Assembly (NCBI RefSeq): GCF_038007285.1
Contig: NZ_JBBOWX010000001.1
Coordinates: 186,001 to 250,000, forward strand
Direction of reading: 5' to 3'
Source: Sporosarcina sp. FSL K6-3457
Lineage (GTDB): Bacteria; Bacillota; Bacilli; Bacillales_A; Planococcaceae
DNA: 64,000 nucleotides
Below, one piece after another: positions 9,505-18,972 of the stretch. A model generated the notes under the pieces. That model did not search any database and was not told the origin of the DNA. It worked only from the letters and a program-made list of their open reading frames with translations. The number at the start of each line of letters is the position of its first letter. The first letter of the stretch is position 1. The translations under genes and the position numbers were made by a program.

Positions 9505-9533
9505 AGGCAGTTTGTAGGGGAAACATGTATAAT
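9505..9533 (+). promoter_or_regulatory. Possible promoter of the PIN/TRAM-ispD unit
   Basis: A perfect TATAAT lies at 9528-9533, about 24 bp before the start codon. The matching -35 region has no good TTGACA-like hexamer, so this is weakly supported. Confidence 0.35.
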
Positions 9534-9556
9534 TATTAAAAAAGGAGGTGGTTCAT

Positions 9557-10660
9557 ATGTTGAAAAGAGTAGTTCAAGTGTCATTCCTGCTTGTTGGTGG
9601 AACACTCGGCGTATTATTTTTACCGCATTTATTCACATTATTTTCTTTTACTTCAAATCCATTTATCAACAATCCATATGTTTTCGCCACTGTTGGGACA
9701 GTGATTCTATTTGTGTTAAGTCTCTTTCTAACTGAACCAATCGTTAATTTTATTAAATGGCTAGAAGAGCGTTTACTGAGAGCACCAATTTTCGATTTGT
9801 TATTTGGGACGATTGGTCTTACGGTTGGTTTAAGTTTAGCGTTTCTCGTCAGCTTCGGTTTAAGTAGTATTCAGATTCCCATCATCACATCTGTCTTACC
9901 GATTCTGTTATCGATTCTTCTCGGTTATCTAGGTTTCCAAGTTGGTTTTAAAAAGCGTGAGGAGTTCATATATGCTGTGCAGACTACAAAAAGTGGTGGT
10001 GTGAAAAAGAAAGAGGCTGAAGAGGCGTCTGCGAAAACAAACGGCAAGCTTAATAAAATATTGGATACGAGCGTCATTATTGATGGTCGGATTGCCGATA
10101 TTTCAGCTACGGGTTTTCTTGAAGGTATACTTGTAGTTCCGCAGTTCGTCTTGACAGAATTACAACATATTGCAGATTCTTCGGATACATTGAAAAGGAC
10201 CAAAGGCAGAAGAGGGCTAGATGTCTTAAAGCGCATGCAAACAGACGATGGACCTAATATTTTAATCACAGACGAGGATTTTACTGATGTGCTGGAAGTT
10301 GACTTGAAACTTGTGCGCTTGGCCAAAAAAATGGGTGGACTGGTCGTAACAAATGATTTCAATTTGAATAAAGTTGCGGATTTGCATGGCGTGTCTGTGT
10401 TGAATATTAATGACTTGGCGAATGCTGTGAAACCAGTAGTTATTCCAGGTGAAGATATGCATGTTGTCGTTATTAAAGACGGTAAAGAGCATAATCAAGG
10501 AATTGCTTATTTGGATGATGGGACGATGATTGTTGTTGAAGATGGAAAATTCCATATTGGCAATGCAATCGATGTTGTTGTGACGAGTGTGTTGCAAACG
10601 TCTGCGGGAAGAATGATTTTTGCGAAACCGAAAAACGGCAAACCAGCAAGAGCCAATTAA
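9557..10660 (+). CDS. yacL: Membrane-anchored PIN/TRAM domain protein YacL
   Basis: Putative ribonuclease of unknown substrate, conserved in Firmicutes. Four hydrophobic segments occupy about residues 5-140. They are followed by a PIN nuclease domain with acidic residues in ILDTSVIIDGRIAD and VVTNDFNLNK, and a C-terminal TRAM RNA-binding domain (GKEHNQGIAYLDDGTMIVVE region). ATG 9557 lies eight bases after AGGAGGTGG; a GTG at 9548 overlaps that site and is rejected. 367 residues, family-typical. It precedes ispD, as in other Bacillales. Confidence 0.93.
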   Translation: MLKRVVQVSFLLVGGTLGVLFLPHLFTLFSFTSNPFINNPYVFATVGTVILFVLSLFLTEPIVNFIKWLEERLLRAPIFDLLFGTIGLTVGLSLAFLVSFGLSSIQIPIITSVLPILLSILLGYLGFQVGFKKREEFIYAVQTTKSGGVKKKEAEEASAKTNGKLNKILDTSVIIDGRIADISATGFLEGILVVPQFVLTELQHIADSSDTLKRTKGRRGLDVLKRMQTDDGPNILITDEDFTDVLEVDLKLVRLAKKMGGLVVTNDFNLNKVADLHGVSVLNINDLANAVKPVVIPGEDMHVVVIKDGKEHNQGIAYLDDGTMIVVEDGKFHIGNAIDVVVTSVLQTSAGRMIFAKPKNGKPARAN

Positions 10661-10698
10661 GAGTGATGGCAAGTAAAGAAAGAAGAGGAAGATTAGTC

Positions 10699-11382
10699 GT
10701 GAAGTATACAGTCATGATGCCGGCAGCTGGAAGCGGACAGCGGATGGGCGCCGGCTATAATAAACTTTTTTTAAAATTAGATGATAAGCCGATTCTTGCC
10801 CATACGCTTAATGTGTTCGAAGGGGATCCCGCGTGTGAAGGAATTATTCTGGCAGTGAAACCAGATGAACGGAGTGCTATCCAGTCTATGCTTGAGCAAT
10901 ATTCCATAACGAAGGTGAAAGCCATAGTAGATGGGGGAGGCGAGCGGCAAAATAGCGTTGCGGCTTGTATTCAAGCGTATAACGGCGATGGCATTGTCCT
11001 TGTCCATGACGCAGCTAGGCCATTCATTCGCCGCTCAGTCATCAATGAGCTTGTTAAGATTGCCGCTGAGTATGGTGCGGCAATTGCGGGAGTTCGAGCG
11101 AAAGATACGATGAAATTTGCTTCGGCGGGTGTAGTGAAAGAAACTGTGGATCGAGACAAGCTGTGGATTATCCAAACACCGCAGGCATTCCGTTATGCTT
11201 TATTACAAGAGGCTTCTACTAAGGCTGAGGCTGAGGGCTTTCTTGGTACGGATGAGTCGATGCTGATTGAACGGCTGGGGCATCCTGTGCGGGTTGTTGA
11301 AAGTACGTATGATAATGTTAAGATGACTACACAGGAAGATCTCGTGTTTGGCGAAATTTTATTGAAATCCAGCAGGATGTAA
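10699..11382 (+). CDS. ispD: 2-C-methyl-D-erythritol 4-phosphate cytidylyltransferase
   Basis: Third step of the non-mevalonate isoprenoid pathway, forming CDP-methylerythritol from MEP and CTP. The nucleotide-binding loop PAAGSGQRMGAGYNKLF is at the N-terminus, and VHDAARPF and KDTMK follow further in. I choose GTG 10699 (MKYTVMMPAAG), which puts the loop at the family position and follows AAGAGG. The in-frame GTG at 10663 would add 12 charged residues without a good site. About 227 residues. A repeat copy separates it from ispF. Confidence 0.95.
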   Translation: MKYTVMMPAAGSGQRMGAGYNKLFLKLDDKPILAHTLNVFEGDPACEGIILAVKPDERSAIQSMLEQYSITKVKAIVDGGGERQNSVAACIQAYNGDGIVLVHDAARPFIRRSVINELVKIAAEYGAAIAGVRAKDTMKFASAGVVKETVDRDKLWIIQTPQAFRYALLQEASTKAEAEGFLGTDESMLIERLGHPVRVVESTYDNVKMTTQEDLVFGEILLKSSRM

Positions 11383-11385
11383 ATA

Positions 11386-11476
11386 AAGCCTCCAGCGGAT
11401 GTCACGGATTTTTTAGGGAAGTTTTTCGAGCTTGCACGAAAGAATCTGGACGCAATCACGCTGAGGCCTGATTGAT
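11386..11476 (+). repeat. Dispersed intergenic repeat, copy A (ispD-ispF)
   Basis: Begins AAGCCTCCAGCGGATGTCAC, then GGATTTTTT and a variable centre, and ends AATCTGGACGCAATCACG, CTGAGGCCTGATTGAT. It fills nearly all of the ispD-ispF gap and shares both ends with copies at 23129, 47536 and 50402. The 3' hairpin of this copy is degraded compared with the others. Confidence 0.8.
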
Positions 11477-11500
11477 TAAATAGACGGTAGGTGGAGAAAA

Positions 11501-11980
11501 ATGATTCGAATTGGACAAGGATTTGATGTACATGAATTCGCGGAAGGACGTCCGCTTATTATTGGGGGCATCACAATTCCGCATGATAGAGGATTAACGG
11601 GGCATTCTGATGCGGATGTGTTGCTACATACAATTACCGATGCAGCACTTGGAGCGATCGGTGAAGGGGATATCGGGCGGCATTTCCCTGATACAGAAGC
11701 GGCGTTTAAAGATGCCGATTCCGCGGTGTTATTAGAAAAAATTTGGGCACTTGTAGAAGATAGAGGTTACAAATTGGGTAATATCGACTGTACAATTATG
11801 GCACAAAGGCCGAAAATGGCACCCCATATTGAAGAAATTCGTGAACGAGTTGCGCAATTGTTAAAAGCAGATGTCTCACAAGTGAATGTTAAGGCGACAA
11901 CGACAGAGAAACTGGGCTTCGTAGGACGTGAAGAGGGTATCGCCTCGATGGCTACGATCTTGCTCGTCAAATCAAACTAG
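11501..11980 (+). CDS. ispF: 2-C-methyl-D-erythritol 2,4-cyclodiphosphate synthase
   Basis: Cyclises CDP-ME 2-phosphate to MEcPP in the MEP pathway. Metal-ligand residues are in GQGFDVHEF (D and H) and a later histidine in [15 protein letters not shown]; the C-terminal [17 protein letters not shown] is the trimer and CDP-binding signature. 159 residues, the usual length. The ATG at 11501 follows GGTAGGTGG. It follows ispD with only the repeat between them. Confidence 0.97.
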   Translation: MIRIGQGFDVHEFAEGRPLIIGGITIPHDRGLTGHSDADVLLHTITDAALGAIGEGDIGRHFPDTEAAFKDADSAVLLEKIWALVEDRGYKLGNIDCTIMAQRPKMAPHIEEIRERVAQLLKADVSQVNVKATTTEKLGFVGREEGIASMATILLVKSN

Positions 11981-11986
11981 ACGTAA

Positions 11987-12015
11987 TTGATAACGATCTT
12001 AGCAAGTGGTAGAAT
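11987..12015 (+). promoter_or_regulatory. SigA promoter of gltX, -35 within a repeat-tail-like sequence
   Basis: TTGATA (11987-11992), 17-bp spacer, TAGAAT (12010-12015) with a TGG extension before the -10 box. The -35 hexamer lies in GACGTAATTGATAA, which resembles the end of the dispersed repeat family. Confidence 0.75.
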
Positions 12016-12050
12016 GGCATGTAATCAAATGAGAACGGAGATGTACGAAT

Positions 12051-13511
12051 ATGACAACAGAAGTACGTGTACGCTATGCGCCAAGCCCAACTGGCCATTT
12101 ACATATCGGTGGAGCGCGGACAGCGCTTTTCAACTATTTATTTGCCCGTCATCACGGTGGAAAATTCATTGTGCGGATTGAGGATACAGATACAGAACGT
12201 AATATCGAAGCTGGCGAGTTATCACAACTCGACAATTTGAAATGGTTAGGTATCGACTATGATGAGTCAGTCGATATCGGTGGTCCATACGGTCCTTATC
12301 GTCAAATGGAGCGCCTTGATATTTATACAAAGCATGCAAAAGAAATGCTGGATGGTGGACATGCTTATAAATGCTTCTGTACGACAGATGAGCTTGAAGT
12401 AGAGCGTGAAAAACAGAAGGCGTCTGGTATTGCTGCACCGATGTATGGTGGAGTTTGTCGTCATTTGACAGCTGCTGAAGTGGCGGAAAAGGAAGCTGCT
12501 GGCATTCCGCATACGATTCGTATGAGAGTACCAGAAAATGTTACGTACAACGTGGAGGACCTTGTTCGCGGTACAGTAGCTTTTGAATCGAAGGACATCG
12601 GTGACTGGGTACTTGTCAAAGCAAACGGGATTCCGACGTATAACTTCGCGGTTGTTTTTGATGATCATTATATGAAAATTTCTCATGTTTTCCGAGGCGA
12701 GGAGCATTTGACGAACACGCCGAAACAATTGATGATATTCGATGTGTTTGGATGGGAATATCCGCGTTACGGACATATGACGCTTATTGTCAACGAAGAT
12801 CGCAAAAAGCTTTCAAAACGTGATGAGTCGATTATTCAATTCATCTCACAATATAAGGATCTTGGTTATTTACCACATGCGATGTTTAACTTCTTTGCTC
12901 TGCTTGGTTGGTCGCCGGGTGGGGAGGAGGAAATCTTCTCGCATGATGAGTTGGTAAAGCTATTCGACGAAAGCCGTTTGTCAAAATCGCCTTCTATGTT
13001 CGATAAACAGAAATTGACATGGATGAACAACCAATATATGAAACAGATGAGTCTGGATGATGTTGTTGACTTTGTCTTGCCGCATTTGCAAGCAGTAGGT
13101 CTTGTGAAAAAAGAAATGACAGAGCAAGAAAGTGCATGGGCACGTGATTTGATAGGCCTTTACCACGATCAACTCAGCTATGGTGCCGAAATTGTTGAGT
13201 TATCAGCCCAGTTCTTCACGGATGAACTCGAATACGATGAAGAATCTCAAGCTGTACTAGCTGGAGAGCAAATACCGGAAGTAATGACTTCGTTCAAAGG
13301 ACATTTAGAAGCGCTTGAAACATTCGATGCAGATTCTATTAAAGGTGCTATTAAAGCTGTTCAGAAGGAAACGGGCCATAAAGGGAAAAACTTATTTATG
13401 CCAATTCGTGTTGTCACGACAGGACAAATGCATGGTCCTGAATTGCAGGCTTCGATTGCATTAATCGGGAAAGAGAAGTCGATCGCACGAGTTGCCAAAT
13501 ACACGGAATAA
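12051..13511 (+). CDS. gltX: Glutamyl-tRNA synthetase
   Basis: Class I aminoacyl-tRNA synthetase charging tRNA-Glu and, in Bacillales, also mischarging tRNA-Gln for the GatCAB pathway. The HIGH-type motif is [17 protein letters not shown] and the KMSKS-type motif is KKLSKRDES. 486 residues, normal. ATG 12051 follows ACGGAGATG. It has its own promoter and is followed by the cysE T-box. Confidence 0.98.
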   Translation: MTTEVRVRYAPSPTGHLHIGGARTALFNYLFARHHGGKFIVRIEDTDTERNIEAGELSQLDNLKWLGIDYDESVDIGGPYGPYRQMERLDIYTKHAKEMLDGGHAYKCFCTTDELEVEREKQKASGIAAPMYGGVCRHLTAAEVAEKEAAGIPHTIRMRVPENVTYNVEDLVRGTVAFESKDIGDWVLVKANGIPTYNFAVVFDDHYMKISHVFRGEEHLTNTPKQLMIFDVFGWEYPRYGHMTLIVNEDRKKLSKRDESIIQFISQYKDLGYLPHAMFNFFALLGWSPGGEEEIFSHDELVKLFDESRLSKSPSMFDKQKLTWMNNQYMKQMSLDDVVDFVLPHLQAVGLVKKEMTEQESAWARDLIGLYHDQLSYGAEIVELSAQFFTDELEYDEESQAVLAGEQIPEVMTSFKGHLEALETFDADSIKGAIKAVQKETGHKGKNLFMPIRVVTTGQMHGPELQASIALIGKEKSIARVAKYTE

Positions 13512-13516
13512 TTGCA

Positions 13517-13546
13517 TTGACTTTGAAGTGCGTGAGCATGTAAAAT
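13517..13546 (+). promoter_or_regulatory. Possible promoter of the cysE-cysS unit
   Basis: TTGACT (13517-13522), 18-bp spacer, TAAAAT (13541-13546). A second candidate, TTAACA with TAAAAT (13553-13582), lies just downstream. Either would place the T-box inside the transcript. Confidence 0.45.
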
Positions 13547-13600
13547 AAACGATTAACAGCTATGAGAGAAACATACTAAAATTATTATATAAACCTTTGA

Positions 13601-13828
13601 TAAGGAGAAGTACATATTGCAAGCTCTTCAGAGAGGATCATCACCGGCTGTAAGTGATCCGTGCCGCTGCAATGTGGAAATGCACCTTTGAGTGCCGTGC
13701 CGAACGTGAGTAGGCCGGACGCATCGTCAGCGTTATGGACGTCAAGCGGGAAGGTATGAACCTTCCAAGCGGAGTGGAACCGCGCATTTAATGCGTCTCT
13801 GTCATTTTTGGCAGAGGCGTATTTTTTT
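13601..13828 (+). promoter_or_regulatory. Cysteine T-box riboswitch with terminator
   Basis: Stem I begins near AAGGAGAAGTACA and carries CTCTTCAGAGAGG. The specifier is read as TGC (Cys) in GCTGCAATG near 13668. The T-box sequence AGTGGAACCGCG is at 13773-13784; its TGGA bulge suits tRNA-Cys, whose discriminator base is U. The terminator is a 13-bp stem (ATGCGTCTCTGTC with GGCAGAGGCGTAT) plus seven T at 13791-13828. Uncharged tRNA-Cys should favour antitermination and expression of cysE-cysS. This fills most of the 13512-13860 gap. Confidence 0.93.
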
Positions 13829-13860
13829 ATTTGGATTCAGCAGAAGGAGGAGGAGAAAAA

Positions 13861-14523
13861 ATGTTTCGTATCATGAAAGAAGATATTCAGTGCATATTTG
13901 AACAAGATCCAGCAGCGCGTAGTACACTAGAGGTTGTGCTTACGTATTCGGGTTTACACGCGATTTGGTCTCATCGTATTGCGCACGCACTATACAAAAA
14001 GAAGCTATTATTTTTAGCGCGAATTGTGTCGCAAATTAGCCGTTTTTTTACAGGGATTGAGATTCATCCCGGTGCAACCATCGGACGCAGATTCTTTATT
14101 GACCATGGGATGGGTGTTGTCGTTGGAGAGACTTGTGAAATTGGTAACGATGTAACGATTTACCAAGGTGTGACGCTTGGTGGAACGGGTAAAGAAAAAG
14201 GAAAGCGTCATCCAACGCTTTGTGACAATGTGCTCGTTGCATCGGGTGCGAAGGTGCTTGGTTCGATAACGATTGGCGAAAATAGTAAAGTTGGGGCAGG
14301 GTCAGTTGTGCTTAAGGACGTTCCGGCAGATTCGACGGTGGTAGGTATCCCGGGGACGATTGTCATTACGAATGGCGTCAAAGTAAAAGGGAAGTATGAC
14401 CATCAAGCGATGCCAGATCCAGTGGCCGATAAATGTAAAATGCTCGAAGACGAGCTTGATAAGTTGAAAGAACGACTTGTTGAAATAGAGAAATCCGCTG
14501 AAAAGGAAGGAAACTTATTATGA
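13861..14523 (+). CDS. cysE: Serine O-acetyltransferase
   Basis: Makes O-acetylserine from serine and acetyl-CoA, the first step of cysteine synthesis. An N-terminal helical region is followed by a left-handed beta-helix of hexapeptide repeats ([31 protein letters not shown]). The catalytic histidine region [11 protein letters not shown] is intact. ATG 13861 follows AGAAGGAGGAGG; an upstream TTG at 13831 in the same frame overlaps the terminator and is rejected. 220 residues, ending in a short charged coil. Overlaps cysS by 4 bp (ATGA). Confidence 0.96.
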   Translation: MFRIMKEDIQCIFEQDPAARSTLEVVLTYSGLHAIWSHRIAHALYKKKLLFLARIVSQISRFFTGIEIHPGATIGRRFFIDHGMGVVVGETCEIGNDVTIYQGVTLGGTGKEKGKRHPTLCDNVLVASGAKVLGSITIGENSKVGAGSVVLKDVPADSTVVGIPGTIVITNGVKVKGKYDHQAMPDPVADKCKMLEDELDKLKERLVEIEKSAEKEGNLL

Positions 14524-15920
14524 CTATTCAAATTTATAATACACTTACACGAAGGAAAGAGCCCTTCATCCCGATGGAAGAAGGAAAAGTGAAGATGTAT
14601 GTCTGTGGGCCGACTGTCTACAACTATATCCATATAGGAAATGCCCGTCCGGTTATTGTTTTCGACACGGTTCGACGCTATCTTGAATATCGTGGTTTTG
14701 ATGTATCTTATGTGTCGAATTTCACAGACGTTGACGATAAAATTATTAAAGCAGCCAATGAATTAGGGGAAGAAGTCGGTGAGCTGACGGATCGGTTCAT
14801 TAACGCTTATTTTGAAGACGTCGGGGCGCTTGGTTGCGGTAAGGCTGATGTGCACCCACGCGTCACGGATCATATTGAAGACATCGTCGAATTTGTGAAG
14901 GTACTAATCGATAAAGGATTTGCCTACGAGTCACAAGGAGACGTCTATTATCGTACGCAGAAATTTGAAGGGTACGGAAAGTTGTCCCAACAATCAACGG
15001 ATGAGTTGAAAGTCGGAGCACGTATCGAGGAAGGTGTTAAGAAAGAAAACCCACTCGATTTTGCTTTGTGGAAAGCGGCTAAGGAAGGCGAAATTTCGTG
15101 GGAAAGCCCATGGGGGGTCGGACGTCCGGGTTGGCATATTGAATGTTCAGTGATGGCACGCGAGCATCTCGGTGATACGATTGACATCCACGCGGGTGGC
15201 CAAGATTTAACATTCCCCCATCACGAAAACGAAATTGCGCAATCTGAAGCGATGACAGGTAAGCAGTTTGCACGCTACTGGATGCATAATGGATATATTA
15301 ATATTGACAATGAAAAAATGTCGAAATCACTGGGTAACTTTGTTCTTGTCAACGATATTCGCAAGCAGATTGATCCACAAGTGCTGCGGTTCTTTATATT
15401 ATCTGTTCACTACAGACATCCGGTCAATTTCTCGCAAAATCTTGTTGAGGGAGCGGCGAACGGATTAGAGCGTATTCGTACAGCATACAACAATTTAGAA
15501 CACCGATTGGGAGCGTCTGCAGATTTAGGTGATCAGCAAGATGTTTGGATGCACAAGGTGGATGAAATTAAACGGGACTTTGAATCATCTATGGATGACG
15601 ACTTTAATACGGCTAACGCAATTGCAGCGATTTTCGAACTTGTGAAGTTAGCGAACGTCTATCTGTTAGAGAAGAATACACAGGCTAGCGTACTTGAGCA
15701 TTTTATCGAGACATTTGATGGTTTGTTATCAGTTCTTGGGCTACCGCTCACGAGCGCGACTGATTTATTGGATGAAGATATTGAAGCGCTAATTGAAGAA
15801 CGACTTGAAGCGCGTCGTACTCGAAATTTTAAGCGCTCAGATGATATCCGGGACGAATTGAAGGCAAAAGGAATTCTTTTGGAAGATACAGCGCAAGGTA
15901 CACGCTGGAAGAGGGAGTAA
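14520..15920 (+). CDS. cysS: Cysteinyl-tRNA synthetase
   Basis: Class I synthetase for tRNA-Cys. [16 protein letters not shown] carries the first zinc ligand and the HIGN motif. Further zinc ligands lie in [11 protein letters not shown], and KMSKSLGN is the second signature. 466 residues, normal length. Translationally coupled to cysE by an ATGA overlap and controlled by the same T-box, so supply and use of cysteine respond together to tRNA-Cys charging. Confidence 0.98.
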   Translation: MTIQIYNTLTRRKEPFIPMEEGKVKMYVCGPTVYNYIHIGNARPVIVFDTVRRYLEYRGFDVSYVSNFTDVDDKIIKAANELGEEVGELTDRFINAYFEDVGALGCGKADVHPRVTDHIEDIVEFVKVLIDKGFAYESQGDVYYRTQKFEGYGKLSQQSTDELKVGARIEEGVKKENPLDFALWKAAKEGEISWESPWGVGRPGWHIECSVMAREHLGDTIDIHAGGQDLTFPHHENEIAQSEAMTGKQFARYWMHNGYINIDNEKMSKSLGNFVLVNDIRKQIDPQVLRFFILSVHYRHPVNFSQNLVEGAANGLERIRTAYNNLEHRLGASADLGDQQDVWMHKVDEIKRDFESSMDDDFNTANAIAAIFELVKLANVYLLEKNTQASVLEHFIETFDGLLSVLGLPLTSATDLLDEDIEALIEERLEARRTRNFKRSDDIRDELKAKGILLEDTAQGTRWKRE

Positions 15921-15925
15921 CTAGC

Positions 15926-16348
15926 ATGTATAACTTGCGGGATATAGATGTTAAGCAATTAAACGCCCTAGCTCTTGCCTACATGGGGGATGCAGTATAC
16001 GAGCAAGCTGTTCGTGAGCATCTCCTGCGTTCGGGGCGCGTGAAACCAAATGTGTTACATAAAGAAGCAACGAGTTATGTGTCTGCAAAATCACAGGCGG
16101 CAGTTGTGAAAATGATGCAACAATCAGGGTTTATGACAGAGGAAGAGGAAGCGGTCATGAGACGTGGTCGCAATGCCAAGTCGGGTTCAGTTCCTAAAAA
16201 TACTGACGTTGTAACGTATAATTATAGTTCGGGATTTGAAGCGGTCGTTGGCTGGTTGTATTTGCTAGGTAGGACAGAGCGGGTAGCAGAATTTATAGGT
16301 GAATCGATTGCATTTATTGAAAAAATGAAGGAGGAGGGGAAATCATGA
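15926..16348 (+). CDS. mrnC: Mini-ribonuclease III
   Basis: Double-strand-specific endonuclease that matures the ends of 23S rRNA in Bacillus. It resembles the RNase III catalytic domain without a dsRNA-binding domain: [20 protein letters not shown] holds the acidic signature, and RRGRNAK and [16 protein letters not shown] follow. 140 residues is the expected size. It starts 5 bp after cysS and overlaps rlmB by 4 bp, so it belongs to the same transcript. Confidence 0.96.
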   Translation: MYNLRDIDVKQLNALALAYMGDAVYEQAVREHLLRSGRVKPNVLHKEATSYVSAKSQAAVVKMMQQSGFMTEEEEAVMRRGRNAKSGSVPKNTDVVTYNYSSGFEAVVGWLYLLGRTERVAEFIGESIAFIEKMKEEGKS

Positions 16349-17103
16349 CGGACATTGAAGCGGAATTGATTGGTGGAAAAAACCCTGTTGTTGAAGCATT
16401 ACGGTCGGGTAGAGAGTTGAATAAGATTTGGATTGCTGAAGGACTGAACAAAAAAAGTATCGGAGAAATTCTGTCACTCGCAAAAGAAGCGGGTATTATT
16501 GTCCAAGCAGTGCCGAAGCAGAAATTGGATGGCATGTTGGATATGAATCATCAAGGGATTATTGCATCGGTTGCGGCCTATGAGTATGCAGAACTAGAAG
16601 ATTTGTTCAACGTTGCGAAGGAGCGTGGAGAAGATCCATTCTTCATGATCCTTGATGAGCTTGAGGATCCTCACAATCTAGGGTCCATCTTACGGACAGC
16701 AGATGCGTCGGGAGCGCATGGCGTTATTATTCCGAAGCGTCGTGCTGTAGGTTTGACTGGGGTTGTAGCGAAGGCGTCAACAGGTGCGATTGAACATATC
16801 CCTGTCGTGCGTGTGAATAATCTCTCGCAGACAGTCGAGGAATTGAAAAAGCGCGGTGTCTGGATTGCGGGCACAGACGCCGCTAAATCAGTGGATTACA
16901 GGCTGATGGATGCTACCTTGCCGCTTGCAGTTATAATTGGTAGTGAAGGTAAGGGGATGTCACGTATTTTGAAGGAGAAGTGTGATTTTCTTTATCATTT
17001 GCCGATGGTAGGACAAGTTACGTCGCTAAATGCTTCTGTTGCGGCTTCCCTTCTCATGTATGAGGTATTACGCAAGCGGCAACCGCATAAGTCCGAAAGA
17101 TGA
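16345..17103 (+). CDS. rlmB: 23S rRNA 2'-O-ribose methyltransferase RlmB/TrmH family
   Basis: SpoU-family knotted SAM methyltransferase, expected to modify G2251 of 23S rRNA. It has an N-terminal L30e-like substrate-binding domain (about 1-80) and the knot motifs [30 protein letters not shown] and [14 protein letters not shown]. 252 residues. Overlaps mrnC upstream and yacP downstream by 4 bp each, indicating coupled translation of three RNA-processing genes. Confidence 0.95.
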   Translation: MTDIEAELIGGKNPVVEALRSGRELNKIWIAEGLNKKSIGEILSLAKEAGIIVQAVPKQKLDGMLDMNHQGIIASVAAYEYAELEDLFNVAKERGEDPFFMILDELEDPHNLGSILRTADASGAHGVIIPKRRAVGLTGVVAKASTGAIEHIPVVRVNNLSQTVEELKKRGVWIAGTDAAKSVDYRLMDATLPLAVIIGSEGKGMSRILKEKCDFLYHLPMVGQVTSLNASVAASLLMYEVLRKRQPHKSER

Positions 17104-17615
17104 AAACGGAAGTACTCCTCGTTGACGGTTATAACGTCATCGGTGCATGGCAGGAACTACGCCAAATAAAAGAAAAGCGGTTAGCAGATGCGCGTGACCG
17201 CCTCATTGAGAGAATGGCGGAATACAAGGCGCATACAGGGTGGCGTGTCATTATCGTTTTTGATGCACATCTTGTACCTGGAGTTGAAAAAAGGAAACGG
17301 CATCACGATGTTGAGGTCGTCTTTACTAGGAAAAATGAAACGGCCGACGAACGGATTGAAAAACTTGTCTCTGAATTGAGTGGCCGACGAGTCCAAATTC
17401 ATGTGGCGACATCAGATCTGACGGAGCAATGGGTTATATTTGCGCAAGGTGCGCTCCGAAAATCATCTCGAGAATTAGAAATTGAAATCGATGAAATCGA
17501 TAAAATTATTACGGGAAAAGTGAAGAAACTCCAAGAAGAGCGGCCGTTTTCAAAGATTCCATTAACGGATGAAGTTGCAGAAATATTTGAAAAATGGCGA
17601 CGTGGAATGAAATGA
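17100..17615 (+). CDS. rae1: Ribosome-associated endoribonuclease Rae1 (YacP), NYN domain
   Basis: NYN/PIN-like endonuclease that in B. subtilis enters the ribosomal A site and cleaves certain mRNAs. The N-terminal VDGYNVIGAW carries the conserved aspartate, FDAH and ADERIEKLV hold further acidic residues, and VATSDLTEQWVIFAQGA is the C-terminal family block. 171 residues. Overlaps rlmB by 4 bp. The next gene has its own promoter directly after the stop codon. Confidence 0.93.
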   Translation: MKTEVLLVDGYNVIGAWQELRQIKEKRLADARDRLIERMAEYKAHTGWRVIIVFDAHLVPGVEKRKRHHDVEVVFTRKNETADERIEKLVSELSGRRVQIHVATSDLTEQWVIFAQGALRKSSRELEIEIDEIDKIITGKVKKLQEERPFSKIPLTDEVAEIFEKWRRGMK

Positions 17616-17619
17616 ACGG

Positions 17620-17649
17620 TTGACGCAAAAAAAATCCATACGGTATACT
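17620..17649 (+). promoter_or_regulatory. SigA promoter of sigH
   Basis: TTGACG (17620-17625), 18-bp spacer, TATACT (17644-17649). In B. subtilis sigH is repressed by AbrB; the A/T-rich spacer here would suit AbrB but that is inference. Confidence 0.7.
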
Positions 17650-17686
17650 TGTTATATAATAGTGATAGCGAACCGGGGTGATCCAT

Positions 17687-18337
17687 TTGGTGGAGAGGAC
17701 ATACGTTGAAGGTGGCATATCGGATTTCACAGGGTTATCTGACGGAGAGATCATTGCAATTATCCACGAAGGGAATACGGATGCACTTGATTTTCTTATT
17801 ACGAAGTACCAATCCTTTGTCAGGTTGAAAGCGCGCTCATACTTTCTAATCGGTGGAGATCGGGAAGATATTATCCAAGAGGGCATGATTGGTCTATACA
17901 AAGCGATTCGGGATTTTAAAGAGGATCGATTAAGTTCGTTCAAGGCATTTGCAGAATTGTGCATTACGCGGCAAATCATTACGGCTATTAAAACCGCGAC
18001 AAGGCAGAAGCATATCCCACTTAATACATCGGTATCGCTGGATAAGCCGGTGTTTGACGAAGAGTCTGACCGCACGTTGTTGGATGTACTTGCAGGGCCA
18101 GTTTTGGATGATCCTGAAGGTCTTATGATTCATAAGGAAGACTTTGTTCAGATGGAAGAAGAGATGAATAAAGTACTAAGCGGTCTTGAGAAGCAAGTGT
18201 TGGCACTTTATTTGGACGGGCAGTCCTATCAAGAGATTTCGGATGAGTTAAATAGACAAGTGAAGTCGGTAGACAACGCACTTCAGCGGATAAAGCGGAA
18301 GCTTGAGCGTTATATGCAAGTCGACGCAGTACGTTGA
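17687..18337 (+). CDS. sigH: RNA polymerase sigma-H factor
   Basis: Sigma-70 family factor for the transition state, competence and early sporulation. Region 2 reads KARSYFLIGGDREDIIQEG and FKAFAELCITRQI; region 4 is LDGQSYQEISDELNRQVKSV. The start is uncertain: TTG 17687 and GTG 17690 are both suitably spaced from GGGGTGATCC, while GTG 17678 overlaps it. About 216 residues, as in B. subtilis. Its presence fits a spore former. Confidence 0.95.
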   Translation: MVERTYVEGGISDFTGLSDGEIIAIIHEGNTDALDFLITKYQSFVRLKARSYFLIGGDREDIIQEGMIGLYKAIRDFKEDRLSSFKAFAELCITRQIITAIKTATRQKHIPLNTSVSLDKPVFDEESDRTLLDVLAGPVLDDPEGLMIHKEDFVQMEEEMNKVLSGLEKQVLALYLDGQSYQEISDELNRQVKSVDNALQRIKRKLERYMQVDAVR

Positions 18338-18355
18338 AGTCATATTTCCATCGTA

Positions 18356-18384
18356 TTGACATCATTAAAATTAGATGGTACTCT
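18356..18384 (+). promoter_or_regulatory. SigA promoter of rpmG-secE-nusG
   Basis: Perfect TTGACA (18356-18361), 17-bp spacer, TACTCT (18379-18384) with TGG extension. It lies directly after sigH. Confidence 0.75.
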
Positions 18385-18417
18385 TTAGCAAGACTATGAG
18401 TCGTATAGGGTGAGTAA

Positions 18418-18567
18418 ATGTCTAAAAAAGTTATTTTAAGTTGCGATGCATGCGGATCACGAAATTATTCCGTACCAGCACAAAACAATAAGTCCACGGA
18501 ACGGTTATCGCTTAAGAAGTTTTGCAGTCATTGCAATGAACATACAATGCATAAGCAGACGGCATGA
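18418..18567 (+). CDS. rpmG: 50S ribosomal protein L33, zinc-binding type
   Basis: A 49-residue protein: starts MSKKVILSCDACGSRNY and ends HTMHKQTA. Two CxxC pairs (CDAC, CSHC) mark the zinc-containing L33 paralogue, as opposed to zinc-free copies. ATG 18418 follows GGGTGAG. It is the first gene of the secE-nusG unit, as in related genomes. Confidence 0.93.
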   Translation: MSKKVILSCDACGSRNYSVPAQNNKSTERLSLKKFCSHCNEHTMHKQTA

Positions 18568-18619
18568 AGTAGCTAGTCTGTTGGCAGTATCATATTTGTA
18601 TTCGGGGGTTTACGGTATA

Positions 18620-18805
18620 ATGGGCAAGTTAATCAGTTTTTTTAAAGACGTCGTCTCGGAAATGAGAAAAGTCAGCTGGCCGAAACGTAAAGAATTGACA
18701 CGCTATACAATTGTTGTTCTTTCGACGGTGGTTTTTATGGCGGTGTACTTCGGACTCATCGACCTTGGCATTTCGCGAGTAATGGAATGGTATCTTGCGT
18801 TATAA
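18620..18805 (+). CDS. secE: Preprotein translocase subunit SecE
   Basis: Small essential SecYEG subunit. 61 residues: a cytoplasmic amphipathic helix ending in the conserved SEMRKVSWPKRKEL, then one membrane segment (about residues 32-54). ATG 18620 gives MGKLISFFKD; the much longer open frame upstream overlaps rpmG out of frame and is not real. The ribosome binding site (GGGGG) is about 11 bases away, somewhat far. Confidence 0.95.
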   Translation: MGKLISFFKDVVSEMRKVSWPKRKELTRYTIVVLSTVVFMAVYFGLIDLGISRVMEWYLAL

Positions 18806-18846
18806 GCATTATAAAAAGTAGTATGAATAAACACCTTGAAAAATAT

Positions 18847-18874
18847 CCCGTCTGACAGTATGAACGGGTTTTTT
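18847..18874 (+). terminator. Weak terminator or attenuator between secE and nusG
   Basis: CCCGT pairs with ACGGG around a 12-nt loop, extended by A-T pairs, and is followed by six T. The short stem suggests partial termination within the transcript. Confidence 0.5.
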
Positions 18875-18972
18875 CAATTGTCCAAACATTCGTTGGGAGT
18901 GACTGAATAGGTGTGTCGTGTTTTTCTTAAATTGTACGAAAAAGGAGGGGCGGACGTACAGTCCTCGTTATT

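Noticed and set aside
18596..18621. TTGTAT and TATAAT just before secE as a promoter
   Set aside because: The spacer is 14 bp and the -10 overlaps the start codon.
18446..18805. Long form of secE starting at 18446
   Set aside because: The first 58 codons overlap rpmG in another frame; SecE homologues start at the ATG at 18620.
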